NCBI GenBank assembly: GCA_016490735.1
Contig: JAEMWC010000139.1
Span: forward strand, 187,501 to 251,500
Length of the DNA stretch: 64,000 nucleotides
Source of the DNA: Pachyseris speciosa
Taxonomy: Eukaryota > Cnidaria > Anthozoa > Scleractinia > Pachyseridae
Reading direction: 5' to 3'
Shown: positions 22,969-34,782 of the stretch, piece after piece
Numbering within the stretch: position 1 is the first letter of the stretch
Layout: every line of letters starts with the position of its first letter
Program-made: the position numbers and the translations under genes
Notes under the pieces: model-generated
Database searches by the model: none
What the model saw: only the letters and a program-made list of their open reading frames with translations
What the model was told of the DNA's origin: nothing

Positions 22969-22980
22969 CATTATTATTAA
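22226..22980. repeat. Compound CTACCG/CTACTG/CCACTG/CAT microsatellite
   Basis: About 750 bp of triplet and hexamer repeats in blocks: (CCA/CTA)n, (CCACTG)n near 22,380-22,412, (CTACTG)n from about 22,545, and (CTACCGCTACTG)n at about 22,690-22,815. Then come (CCA)n, (GCC/GCT)n and (CAT)n at 22,922-22,967. Triplet periodicity keeps most frames open, so long frames of A/T, L/P or V/A residues are artefacts. The plus strand is strongly C-rich and G-poor. Confidence 0.95.
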
Positions 22981-23787
22981 CTGCTGCTTCTATAGGCTTC
23001 CCACCATGGACAAGTAAAATCTGTCAGTTGAAAGAAATACACACCCACCGCATGATACATTGATTTTACATTATTTTTACATAGGTGTCTAGGTCGCCTG
23101 TCGACAAAGAAGGTACAAATCTAACAGCCCTTCAAATCTCTTCAAAATAAAGTGACACACGTTTTTAGAATTTGGCCTTTGTTTTGAGGGCCGGTGGAAT
23201 AAGCTATTACAATGCGTGGCGTCTTCTCATAGACTGTCCGCTTGCTCGTCTTTAAAATTCGGTAAGGCGGAGGGTGAGTACGTGCACCCATATGTTAAAA
23301 ATAGACACCCTGTGAGTGCATGTGGCTACTACATGCAAAGAGGATACTGCTTAATACAGTAGTCACAAGAACCTTGTCCTCTTACTGATCAAGTAAGCGC
23401 TGTCGTGTGGTCAGCGGTCTTGCAAGATAGCGGCAACATCGATGTGATAGTCTATTAACTTATTAGCTGACCTAACCAGCTAACGTTGATTGCTGAAATA
23501 TCCAACCCACCCAACATGATAAGTCCTTTACGGCTATTTCGGGTCTGCGATAATTGTGGTAAATTACCTTTGGTTATTGTTGTTGTTGTTGTAATGAGAT
23601 TTATCTGCAACGCTGAGGAAAGCGACTTAATTATATAAATGCGCGTGTTACAGTTCAATCTCATTTGGGATAATTTTTACTGAATATTCTTTCATTTATG
23701 TTCTTTCCATTTATGAGTTGGCCTGTTCAAAGATATCGGAAAGCATACTGCTTGTGTTCGTTTTAGAGATGTCGCTGGAGATATCGA
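22981..23787. other. 3' flank of gene 3; no gene seen
   Basis: Contains a short (GTT)n run near 23,577 only. Confidence 0.45.
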
Positions 23788-24309
23788 TCAAAACAACCAG
23801 CATTCACAGCAACTTCTGATTAGCTGAGTGTACGTATCGAGGGTTTCTTTGCCGCCGGAAGAATCGCAATTTGCAACCGCAAACGTTTGGTATATCCCAG
23901 TGGTCTTACATTGTCCGTCAGCTTGAGGCCCGCATAGAGAGCCTTCTATGTCACACACGACCTCGTTGATGTAGCGAGGAAAACGTCCTTCTCCGACGTC
24001 CGTGATAGCTGGGCATGCGCTGCAGTATGGGAACTTTCCATAATTGTTGTTGCAGGGGCCTGTTATGATAGTGGCGGGAAAATGCGTAGCATTTGGTTTT
24101 ATTGCTGATAAGTTTCCGTGTTTGATGGTTATCAAGTTGTTAAAATTGTTCAACACATCTGACCAGGTGTATGCCATGTAGTTCTTATTGAACGTGCCCA
24201 GAGGTCCGCCGCCATCGTTCTTTAACTTGATCTTGGCGTCTCCGACTGTAGCTTTTGTGCAGTCATCCTGTGTCGTGAACAACGGTAGCTGAAGTAAAAA
24301 GAGAGCCAC
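23788..24309 (-). CDS. Secreted cysteine-rich ligand, IL-17-like (gene 3), exon 2
   Basis: 173 codons plus stop, beginning at the acceptor TTTGCAG|GTGGCTCTC. The exon starts with the hydrophobic VALFLLQLPLF of a signal peptide but has no ATG, so exon 1 must supply it (proposed at 24,539-24,559). The family block GPLGTFNKNYMAYT follows, then the cysteine-rich domain with YCSACPAITDVG, RFPRYINEVVC, QTF and SCCECWLF. Two extra cysteines (GPCNNN.. and VANC) fall within the usual spacing. No basic cleavage site is visible, unlike genes 1 and 2, so it may not be processed. N-linked sequons (NLS, NAT) are present. The frame is intact; it is probably a functional secreted ligand, with IL-17-like assignment inferred. 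Confidence 0.75.
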   Translation of the reverse strand: MALFLLQLPLFTTQDDCTKATVGDAKIKLKNDGGGPLGTFNKNYMAYTWSDVLNNFNNLITIKHGNLSAIKPNATHFPATIITGPCNNNYGKFPYCSACPAITDVGEGRFPRYINEVVCDIEGSLCGPQADGQCKTTGIYQTFAVANCDSSGGKETLDTYTQLIRSCCECWLF

Positions 24310-24538
24310 CTGCAAACCGAATAACGTTGAAAGGTGAGAAATGACTAACCATTTATCTTACTTACGTGTGCATCAAAGGTCACGTGCCTAAAATCATGTG
24401 AAATACTGAGTTTTGTGCGGCTACGCCACAAAATGCAAAACAATATTATTTTCCCCTCATTTCCTTTATATTTCGCCGCTGATCATGCAAATCATTTTTA
24501 TTTGATCATGCCACCTTTAATGAAATTTTCCTACATAC

Positions 24539-24559
24539 CTCAATGATAGTCAATCCCAT
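24539..24559 (-). CDS. Gene 3, proposed micro-exon 1
   Basis: Minus strand ATG followed by six codons (MGLTIIE), then the strong donor GAG|GTATGT. The 229-bp intron (24,310-24,538) joins in phase 0 to exon 2, giving MGLTIIE|VALFLLQLPLF, a good signal peptide. This phase-0 break early in the signal peptide matches the copy B gene. A TATTTAAA box lies about 85-95 nt upstream (near 24,645-24,652). Confidence 0.55.
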
Positions 24560-27500
24560 TTCTACCCGCAAATTAATAGCTTGGGAGAAAACTGATTTGT
24601 CGTGAATAGATATCTTTAGAGAAAAGCATTAATTAGTTAGAATTAGTTTTAAATACAGTAACTTCTTGTTCAAAATTAAAGTGCGACAAATTGGTACGCG
24701 CCAGACTAGTTCAACTGCATGGCCAATATTATGTTAACGAGTTTAGCATGGCGGGATTCATTCCGCCCCGTTTAAAAGCGAAACTTCACCCGAGTTGTAT
24801 CGCAGCAGTGTAATTTATCGGTCAGTTTCAGGCTTTTATTTAGTTTTGAATGCCGGTTTATTCCTTTATCTGGGATTAAGCGCTTTCATTCCGTTCATCG
24901 GCTGTGGCCATTGCATCACTGTTGCATGAAGCAGAAGGAGTTGACAAACCGGGAGTCGTCACGTAGAGGAGATTGTTATTGACTGTGAAAAGCCTTCCGA
25001 AATACGAATATCATTTGATACTTGTGGCCAGTATTTTTATTCCGTTTACTTATTTGTATTCCACTCAGTGATGTTTGATAACAACGAGTTGTTCTTTCTA
25101 CCTAAATAAAAGTAACAGTTTCAAGAAAGATGTAAACTTTGAAAACGTGGATTAACGTTGCATAACTCTGGGGTTCAAGGTCAGAGCGCCATGATCTCAA
25201 AAGCTACAGTCGGTTGTTACACTTTAAAAGGCAAATGCAGTAAACAACTAGGGAAGAACCAATATTTGTTTAGAATTTTTCTTTTAGTATACCTTTCTCG
25301 TAACGCTGATCACTTCCAATTAGTCGCTTTGCTTAGGGTTAATGTTATCGCTTCTAAGTTTTTAATTCTGTCCTCAGGGATCGCGCGAAAGATCTGTCCA
25401 TATCATTTTCCCCCACGTCAACAGCTATGCGGTACATTTTTGCTGTTAATTCAGTGAAATACATCGAGAAATCGCCGCGAAAAGGTAATGGTCCTAACAT
25501 ATTAATACCTACCGAGTACAGAGACTCAAAATCCTTGATATAATTTGACTTTAAAGTCAACCAAACTTCACTGGCTATCCGAAAGCACTGCTGCTCAATA
25601 ACTTTCATTTCAGTATTTCCGTTATCCAGAAGATTTCATCGAAAACTAAAACCTCTCCGTAAAGCAAAATGGAAGATGCCGAAAGCTTTCACAGGAATAG
25701 ATCTGCAAGCTATTTATCCAGATACGTTTAACGATTTGAATTAGCGCATAAGCGCATTTCCTGTAACCTTTAAGTGATACAGCTACTGCCGTCAAGTGAA
25801 ATACTCAGTACTGTACGCCATAACTCCTATTTGCTCTTCTTTTGTATTGTGTCACAGTTTCTGAAGTATTTTTTAGGGATAAAAGCCTGCTTTTCAATTA
25901 CCAGCGACATATCCTCATGACATTAAAGTTATTGGTCATCGCCTGTGATTTGCTCTCCAATATAAACACAAAATACTGAAAATATACCATAAGAATAAAC
26001 ACCGGGAATGCATTAGCACTACCTACCTTGCAAAGAGAAGCACAGGGAATTTCAGTAATCCGATTTTTCATAATTTAGGTTTGGGTTCACTTGGCATGGG
26101 ATGACGCTCCTGTTCGGTTGATCGCCAGTAAATTCAAATAAAAATGACTATCAAAGTGAAACATCAACCGCTTATATAATCTAACGAAAGATCTGAGAAG
26201 GTATTGGTACCAATATGTGTACTGTTTACGGCTAAATGCCAAACTGTCAAAGGGCAACATTAAACTGGCTAGAGTATATAAGACCCACCAGGAGAAATTC
26301 TACTGTAGTCTCATTTTTCGGTTGGACTAATGAGCTTTACACACGCTTTCAGTGTATAATTTAACAGCTTTTGTGTTACAGAACACATACAGTCAGATAT
26401 TGGGCGTGTGCTCTTCGGGTCGGGTTTTCCATTTCGTAGCTCAATAGTTTTGCCATATTGTGTGGATCCGTCGTCAACATCCTGTTGACTTTAAGTTAAA
26501 GCAGTTAAGAGGGAAAAAACACTTTAACTATGTGTTGCCGTGACAGCTCTGGAAGCGATCCAACTGCGAAAATCGAAAAATAACTCCTTTTTCTAAACAC
26601 ACCAATATTTTTCAACAATTTTCTCACACCAAACAAGAAAGATTCGATAAAAAAAACAGAACAAAAAAGCCTTATAAAGATATTACAGAATCAGCTCCAA
26701 ATGCGAATTGGACCTTCCAATTCAAAGATATTTTTTAGCTTTTTGTAAGCCACGACCACGTGTATTTGTATTGGTACTTTGTTGCACTCTTTAATAAGAC
26801 GATATTTCTCTCAATTTTTTTTTGAATGCCGATAAAGCACACCTAGAATTAAAAGAAATATAGGTCCAGAAACAAACTAACTATAAAGATATTGGGAAAC
26901 AAATTCTGCCATACTTCATATAGCTTATTTTTACAATGGCCAATATGCCTTGGTAACCGGATGCATATAGAAAATGCCGCATTTTTTCCAAATAAAATTT
27001 TCCTCGCGACAGGTTGTTCCATTAAATATATTTTTTTACCCGTTTATTTCAAACTTGTACTTTGCCGTTCTTTACATTGATAATTTTTTCTTCCTCAATA
27101 ACTTTCAACCTACAACAATAATGTTGACTCAATAAATCAGAGCCGGGAAAAGAATTGCTTAAAACGTGTATGGCACTAGCTGAATTTACTTGGGGTCACC
27201 CAATGTTTCAAGGGTTGCAATGGTGCAATCTTGATCGTCGCAAATGAAGCTGCCTTTACACAAGATCGGCAAGATCGGCATTAACATCTATTCTGCTTAT
27301 TTAAGGCTCGTAAAACGTGTGTTATGTTCGTATTTATCTGATCGGTAATATAAAGGGCATAACTGTGAATCGGACCCAATTGGTTGGAGCTACTAGAACG
27401 TGTATTATTTACAGGTAAAGTCATTCGTCTAATATAATTTACTAGAAATATAGTGAAATTTATCTTTCAACTTAACCCTCGCGTGACGGGCCACTGTGAG

Positions 27501-28795
27501 GCATGTACTGAGGTACCAGCTTTTCAGTCTATGGATTGCGGATGAAATTCAAGCGTGATCATACAGAGTAAATCTAACCAATTAGCGGTACTTGCTAGCC
27601 TTCAGTTGTTGTTCTGACTCTTCAACATGTGCTTAGAAAGCTAAACAGGTTCAGTGTTCAGCAGATTACGCACATTCCTGTGGTACTTTTTATTGCGCGG
27701 AGGTCCGGGTACCTGCATGTATCGTGAAGCTTGGAGTCAGACAATCGGAATAAAAGCTACTGGGTAGCACTTTCCTGCATGCAACATGTATCGTATATTA
27801 CGCCATATAAGCTAGTCAAGATGATCTTATGATCTTATGATGATCAGCTTTCCATTAAATCACCTACGTGTGGCCTTGATGTGAAGATTGTTGAAGCAGT
27901 ACATCCCTGTTGTTTGCTTTTCTATTGTTCAAAGTCCAATTTTGAGTATGCGGATCCACCTAGAGTTCTTTCACGTTTTGTATCGATATTGAAAACACAC
28001 TTCAAGTTTCTTTAGTGAACAACACTTAGCATATCTTATACTTGACCAAAAGTCGGGAAAACAGTCACAAAACAAGGAACCCACGTAAATATTCGGCAAG
28101 AGTCTAATTTTCCTTCCTGTAAAAGGTCGGTGGGTTATCGGCTGTGCCGTTATTCAGTTCACTAGCGCCATTAACTGAGACTGTTATTGTGGGTTTACCA
28201 TTCTCCAGCTATAGCTGTTGCAGCAAAAGCGTTGCATTCCTACCCCCAAAAACTTAAGTTTCATTTCCTACTTCCCATACGAAGAAACAAAGTCTTAATG
28301 CGAACACTAAGTATCCGTAATTCAGGGCGCGCTGAGCAGTTATTAAAGTGGGGTGGGGGTGGCGCTCCCGCGTTTTCAAATGAGGGGAACAGACTAACTC
28401 TAAAAATAATTAAAATGCGTATAATTCCGTTAATTGATGAGCTTTGTCCAGCAGTTAACATATTTTATTAACTCAAAAAATCAAGTGATATCCTTTTCTA
28501 CAGTTTTCAATTGGCAAGCATTTAGAGAAAGAGGTTAGTGATAAAATAAGCTTTGTAATCACACCTAACATAATCTGTAAACAAAGGTAGAGTAATCATA
28601 ACTTTGGTTCATTTAATCGCTTACTGTCACGAAATCGGATTCTCTGAATGTACCGAAATTCCTTATTTTCGATTGTCGTTACCACCAAATTCATTTGCCA
28701 CTTCAGCAAGGCAAAGTTTGACTCTTCTGTCTTTGTGAGTGTTTAGTACTGTAAGATTACTGAACCTTTCTTGAGTCTTTTCTTCGGAGCCTTTT
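24560..28795. other. No gene recognised (4.2 kb)
   Basis: A plus-strand TATATAAG box at about 26,275 stands alone with no convincing gene behind it. An 84-codon minus frame at 25,354-25,608 contains GINMLGPLP, which vaguely recalls retroelement integrases but is not enough to call. Confidence 0.4.
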
Positions 28796-29362
28796 TTGAG
28801 TAACTCTTCAAGAGTCACTTTCACAGATAACATAGAAAATTTTAAAATGCGCTTTATCTCCAGAAGTTACCCTAAGAAAATGATGGAACAGATACTCTCA
28901 CACGTTAACTATGCGGACAGAAAAGCAGCTCTAACACAGAAACAGAGAACGCAGAAGAAGCTTCTACGCTTCGTGACGCAATTTCAACCATCGTTACCAT
29001 GTTGGAAAAACATACTAATGGACAAATGGCATCTAATACAAGAACAACCATTACTCAAAGAGATATTCAAGGAACCTCCCTTGATTTCTTATAGGAAAGG
29101 AAAATCGCTCATAGATGTGCTTGTTTTACACAATGGGCACACGGCAGGAGTCGCGTTGGTCTGTCAACCCAATTTTAATCACCAACAGAAGACTACAACT
29201 AAGTGTATGAAATGTAAAGATGGTGGTTCTAAAACTGATTTATTCCATCAGACAGGATCGCAAGGAACCAATCATAAATTTGGATGTTTTCCCGCGAGGT
29301 CCGCCACCTTTAGCCAAGCACAATTATCCCATGAAAGTACTTTGGATATGTCTTTTACTTAA
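28796..29362 (+). pseudogene. Penelope-like reverse transcriptase C-terminal fragment
   Basis: A 188-codon frame whose first two-thirds reads like the region after the polymerase domain of Penelope-like or related RTs. FISRSYPKKMMEQ, ADRKAALTQKQR, KWHLIQEQPLLKEIF and LISYRKGKSLIDVLV are typical of that linker. No YxDD motif is present, so this is a 5'-truncated remnant. After KGKSL the frame drifts, and a CxxC (CMKC) may be the remains of the next motif. Family assignment is by recall of the pattern. Confidence 0.45.
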
Positions 29363-29813
29363 TTTATTATTTTTCCACAAAGATTGGGGGCCCTGGGCCC
29401 CTCCCCCCGCGCCGTCCCTGTAATTTATAGCAAGTTATAGCAGTGGCTCTTTTGGTATTGGACGTTTTTGACATAGCGCAAAACTGGAGCATTGCTCGTC
29501 TTTCTTCCGTTATGGTGTGTTTTGAAAAGTAATGGCAAATATTTTTCAACTATTGAAAGAAATGGAAATAAGAAAATTAGATAAAATGTTCTGTATGCGA
29601 ATTGTGTCAAATTTGCATGCCTACCAAATTTCAACCCGATTTGATCGAAGTAAACGAGCTGATATGTTTACCCCTGTACATGTGTTGCAGAGTGAAAATT
29701 TTGTTTTTGTCTTAACGCTGTCGTGATTCGGGAATGCGTCTCACTGTAACCCATTAGTTCAAAGACAGAAGAAAAGGTTTGTGTCCTTTACTATGAGCCA
29801 GTCAGGAAGGAAG

Positions 29814-29830
29814 GGGGGGGGGGGGGGGGG
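29814..29830 (+). repeat. G17 homopolymer
   Basis: Seventeen consecutive G, immediately after GGAAGGAA. It has G-quadruplex potential and is prone to sequencing error. Confidence 0.9.
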
Positions 29831-32100
29831 TGTTCAGTGGATTAAAGCCAAGGGGTACAGCTCTAACAATTTCATTTTACTGTTGTGATCACTCCGATAC
29901 ACGACAAAGCCAGGAAACTTGAAAAGACAGACATAATATACATTTTCAAGTCATGAGTTTGTTTTTCAATTCACTAAAATAAAATTTTAAAGTATTGTCA
30001 GTAATGCGGCATTTTTAAGAGATTATGAAATATTGTGAATTCAGATTTTATGTAACAAAAGCCAGCTGAAAATGACCGCTGCGACAGTCAATATCTAACC
30101 TTACGTATATAATCTGCTAAGCGTTATCAAGAATAATCGAGTTTCATAGCACGCCTTTGAAAGCTCTGTAGAGCAAAAACAGTAGCAAACGAGTCAGGCT
30201 GATGAGCTAGATGGTAGTCTGTGACTAGCCGGAATAAAGAGGAATTTTGCTGAAAAATAATCATAGTTAATTATCGGTCTGAAAACGTAAGACATAAAAA
30301 TTAGAAAGGGTAAAGAAAGCGTAACTGTGATGTGTATGTATATTAGAACTGACCAGACCAACGTTTACTCATGATAAGAGTCCAAGTGGTTTTGTAAGAA
30401 GATCATAGACACAACAGTAGATGTAATATGGGCAGATGTAGAAGCTAGGATGGCCTATCATGTCACCTTCTATCGATTTCCGTCGATAGCGAGTTTCACT
30501 TGAAAGAAGTTGTTACGCGCAGCCAGAATCATCGTTGGACAGACCGAGATTCCAACTTGTCACCTTCTACTTTGCATTGTGGCACCCTACCTTACCTTAC
30601 TTTACCTTACCTTGGACAAACAACTATATTTACGGTGGATGGTAGCGAGAAAGGAATCAAGACTTACAACTTTCCGAGCATGCATTGCTTCGAGACTTTG
30701 AGTTTTCGAATATCCCTGCCAGTGAGACTCGAAAGGCCGTCAAACTTACTTACACGTTGGTTACGAGTTAGTGTCTCACATATCGAAGTCTTTAAGCAGT
30801 CAGTTAAATAGTTGGTGATATTGTCATACACTTGTTAGCTTGGCGTAGATTTGCTCACTCAGAACACGTGCTGCACTCGTGCAATGAACAATGTTTCTTT
30901 ACTGCGCATGTTCGGCCTTGTGGAACAATTCAAGTTACTAGACAGAAAGTCTTAGTAGTTTTGAATTCGAGCCAGACGAGCTCTTTTTTTAGACAAGCTT
31001 CCATTAGATTCTGATGGTTAACATTTTTCATATTTTATCACAGTAATTAGATTATGACTACGATATCATATATGTTTAATTTCACATTTATAGTTTCCCA
31101 GGGCTTTAAACTTTTACTGGATTTAATTTCACTTTTAGCATTGTCAGTACACGGTATGTTACAGCTATCAAATCGCAATTAGCGTTCATGCTCAAGCATA
31201 ACATCATTTTTCTTAGACGTTTTAGAGAGCTGTTCGTCGAGAGAGTTTTTTTTTCTTACAAGTTATTGCTTTTCAAAACTTCCACGCCCTCGAACCTTTT
31301 TCTAAGGTGAGACAATATTTTTAATAGCGTATCACTTCCGACTTGTCACATTTCAAACATTGAAAAACTGCCAAACATACCTTGGCATCGAGAAACAAAA
31401 GTAATCACTATTTTCCAAATAACATACTTGACGCTGTCAAATACTTGATGTATTGGCACGCATCCCCCTGAATTCTAAGATTAAAAAAAAAAACAATTTT
31501 GTTTTCAATTATTTTTTTGTTTTTAGTGTAGTGGTTTTCTGCACTACGAATCTGTTAGTATGTTTATCTGTAGGTGGTTAAATCGTCTTAAATTCACGGC
31601 AAACTACAGTGGTTTTTAATGAGGCTCCTTGAAATCACTTTTTATCCGACCTCTAACAGAACATTATGAGACATCAAGCACAAGCGCATTACCAACTTAG
31701 GAATCAGGCAAACTCTCATTCAAGACTTGTTTCAGGTGCAATAATAGAAGCAAAGGAACAAATAATTAAAACAACTGAAATAAACGATGTTTTGTTATTG
31801 TATTGTATTTAGTTGTTCTCTATGTAATGCCTTTAAAAAGTTCATGTCCTTAAAAAATATTTAACTACTTGAACTCAGCGAATAAGTGCGTTAATCAGTA
31901 GAGTTTAGCCAGACGATAATTAATTCGTCCGCTTATATAAAAAATAAAAGTTATGAATACTGAAACTGTTTGAAGGTATACTGATATCTTTTAAGAGCAT
32001 GCACTTTTCATCTCACTTGACATTTGCGCCGATTACTTCTACGGGCGTTTGTTGGACTTGAAGTTTCCTAAGGGTTGAATTACTTTACATTATTGTACAA
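29831..32100. other. No gene recognised (2.3 kb)
   Basis: A short (CTTAC)n-type repeat occurs near 30,583-30,613. Nothing else is supported. Confidence 0.4.
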
Positions 32101-32218
32101 GCCTGAATTGTTTTTCAGGCTTTATTTTCACTACTACATAAGTAGTGTTCATAACTGCGATGATCTCGCGCATATTCATCAGTCTTTAATCCGCAGTTCA
32201 TGTTCATATATCCATAGT
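32101..32218 (+). mobile_element. Headless tail of the tRNA-derived repeat
   Basis: CCTGAATTGTTTTTCAGGC followed by GTTCATAACTGCGATGATC and CCGCAGTTCATG matches the tail of the 4.8-5.9-kb units, but the tRNA-like head is missing. It shows the family is dispersed, not only tandem. Confidence 0.7.
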
Positions 32219-33127
32219 CAATTATTGAATAACCAAAAGCAAAAACGTTTCAGATCTTTCATTAACAATTTAAGTACTGTTTTAAAAATTATTTCAAAAT
32301 GATCATGGTGGAATGAAAACGGATAACGAATATCTGGTTTTATCACCCAAGTTTACAGGGTAAAAAAAGCCTTCGTAAAAGAGCTCAAAAGCTCAGACAT
32401 TTCGAGCGTTAGCTTTTTAATCTTACCAACAACAGGTAGCTGTCGAAAATCAACCTGATATGAACCTTTTACGGGCGTAATCAACCCAGTTAATTAAACC
32501 AAATGTAAGATAGCAAATTCAATGCAAAGGCGTCCGAAAATGGGCGGTATTCTGTTTATCTTTGCCGACCTCTCAGTGGAGACCAGTCTTTGATCTTCTC
32601 GAGCCATGGAAGTAAAATGAGCAGGTCAGACATATATGCAAACATGAATAAGCAAGGGGTTAAGCTCTGCACTACTGCGAACAACAAGTAGGTTTCCTAA
32701 CCGACTTTTTCAGATTTCTCCAAATAAATGATTTGCATGTATGCTCGTACAGATCTGCACGTGCCACGCCTGATGAGATGTAGGCACAATATTTTTACTT
32801 GTAGTGTTCGGTAGATTATAAGCACATTTTTTATATATCTGACCGCATTTAGACAAGAGCATGGCATGATGTTTCGTCTGTCGACTGAATTACGATTGTT
32901 AATCATCATCTTTATTCTTTTATCCTAATGTTTTCAAGCGTATGTCGTCAAAGAGAAGCCCCTTGAGTGGGGATCGAGCATTTATGTTTTGTTTGCGAGG
33001 TAGGTAACGTCATACTTTTCTGTTTTGTAAGCAGCAACTGACAGCACTTCGGAGCTATACTCGGCTTGTGAAGCCCTTTGCAAATGGGGAAAACTAGCAC
33101 TAGTTAACAACTATTCACCAAAGTGGA
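32219..33127. other. No feature recognised
   Basis: No gene or clear repeat seen. Confidence 0.4.
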
Positions 33128-33186
33128 GGTGGCTAGTGGTGGATATTTCCGCGAAGCGGCGAGGTAAATATCCACCACTAGCCACC
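33128..33186. repeat. Perfect 21-bp hairpin
   Basis: GGTGGCTAGTGGTGGATATTT (33,128-33,148) and its exact complement (33,166-33,186) around a 17-nt loop with a further CCGC/GCGG stem. Likely one end of a palindromic MITE. Confidence 0.85.
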
Positions 33187-33204
33187 GACACTGAGGTGAA
33201 TGGT

Positions 33205-33765
33205 TGTTTTAGTATATACTAAAACAGTGAGATAATATACACCACAAAAAATTGATTTAAATTCATTTATTCCAGCAAGGATTGCAATATTTTCCCGTGA
33301 GCGAAGGACTGAAACAACAAGCCGCCCATTTACTAGCTGACAGATAAAATTTCTGAAGACATTTGTTTTTGACATTTTGGAGTTGCAAACTCTCTCTGTA
33401 TTTGAAACCATTCTGTAAAAAAATATCATTCAACTTTGGTTTTCAAGTGAACAAGTTAGGTAACGCAAGATTAATTTGCATTTGTAAACAAAACCTTTCT
33501 CATTGGTTTTTATCGATAAACTCCGGGTTACACGGCCAAACCACATTTAGTCGCTTTCTCTTGTGTTTTCAGGGACTGCTTCGTCGTTAATTTGGATGAT
33601 TTCTTCGCTTGTCACGGATGCAAACCGGGACGCCATTTTTTCGAAATTCACACGGGGGAGAACGAAAGTTGCTCGGAGGTAAATAGCAAAGGATATTCGG
33701 AGTTTGACTAGCCAATCAGAGCGCGCCTTCAACGCTATCCACTGTTATAGTATATACTAATTTAC
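33205..33765. mobile_element. MITE with TAGTATATACTA ends
   Basis: Inverted words TTAGTATATACTAAAACAGTG (left) and CACTGTTATAGTATATACTAA (right) bound about 560 bp. No transposase is recognised. It may form one composite with the adjacent 33,128 hairpin. Confidence 0.5.
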
Positions 33766-34782
33766 GATATTTATATTATTTCCGCTGACCGAGATGCCCA
33801 AAAAAGCCCTGAATTGCATATCAGTTGTAAGGAGGGAAGTCTTTCCTCGTCTGGTGCCGGTCAAACAATCTCTCCTGGACAATTTCAAACAAGCGAGTGA
33901 AATCAAACTTTTTTTTGCTTTGAGTAAGTTATCCAGTGCATACTTGTACAAAATAAATAAATTGGATCGTCTTTGCTGTTCTATGCTGTTGAAGAGGTTT
34001 TGTTTTGCTTCACGACTTCTTTGTTTATGTGTACACCTTTTATAACCAAAACCTAAAACCTGAAACTAATACCAGCACGAATTTTAGCTTTTTTGGCTTC
34101 AAAACAGGATTGAATTGCTGAAAACTCAATTTATCCGTGGCCAAATTGCCTCCGTTTTTTATAAGTAAAATGAAAATAATAGATTGATGTGGTTGTTTTG
34201 TAGGTAAATGGAGTTTATACGTAGAAGGTGAAGGATCATATCCAGCGACGACTAATTCGTTAAGTGAAGCAAGATGGATGCCTTTCTCTCCCACAATTTG
34301 TTTTTGCTAAACAGCTTGCTTTTATAAGTTGAATGTACTTTTGATGCACTTTACAAATTATGCTGAGTCTCGTGAGGTTTTTCTAAGTTGTAGTCATGTG
34401 ATGAAGTTCTTTAGTATGACCTCGCCATGTATTTAAAAAAGAATGACAAAAGCTCCTCAGTAAGCTATTATGCTTTCTTTAAGGCTAATTACCAATGTCC
34501 TTGAAAATAAAAAGGTAGAAATTATTGTACTCCCGAGAATCTGTGCTTTCTAAAATATGCAATCTGACCAAATTGAATGTATAAAAATATGTTGAAGACA
34601 TAAAAGTGATGAGACATAGATAATTTACTTATTTGATAGTGGTTTAGTGGTTATTTGTTGGAAGTAATAATTATGTCTGCTTAAGTTTTGCTTTATTTTG
34701 TTGTTGTTCGTCCTTCGCGTGCGAAGATGATTACGACTTCTTCACGTTACTGGGGGTGTGGGGTGTATGCGAAGGTGGCTGA
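33766..34782. other. No feature recognised
   Basis: No gene seen. Confidence 0.4.

Noticed and set aside
22140..23063. 307-codon open frame and its shadows (A/T, L/P, V/A and D/S-rich)
   Set aside because: Entirely produced by the triplet-phase microsatellite; all frames stay open together and no domain or splice context supports it.
25354..25608. Minus-strand frame with GINMLGPLP, like a retroelement integrase
   Set aside because: Only nine residues look suggestive; no flanking integrase or RNase H motifs, and the rest does not fit.
26027..26071. Alternative exon 1 for gene 3 (MKNRITEIPCASLCK, donor GTAGGT)
   Set aside because: Also joins in phase 0, but it needs a 1.7-kb intron and gives a poorer signal peptide than the exon at 24,539-24,559 with its stronger donor.
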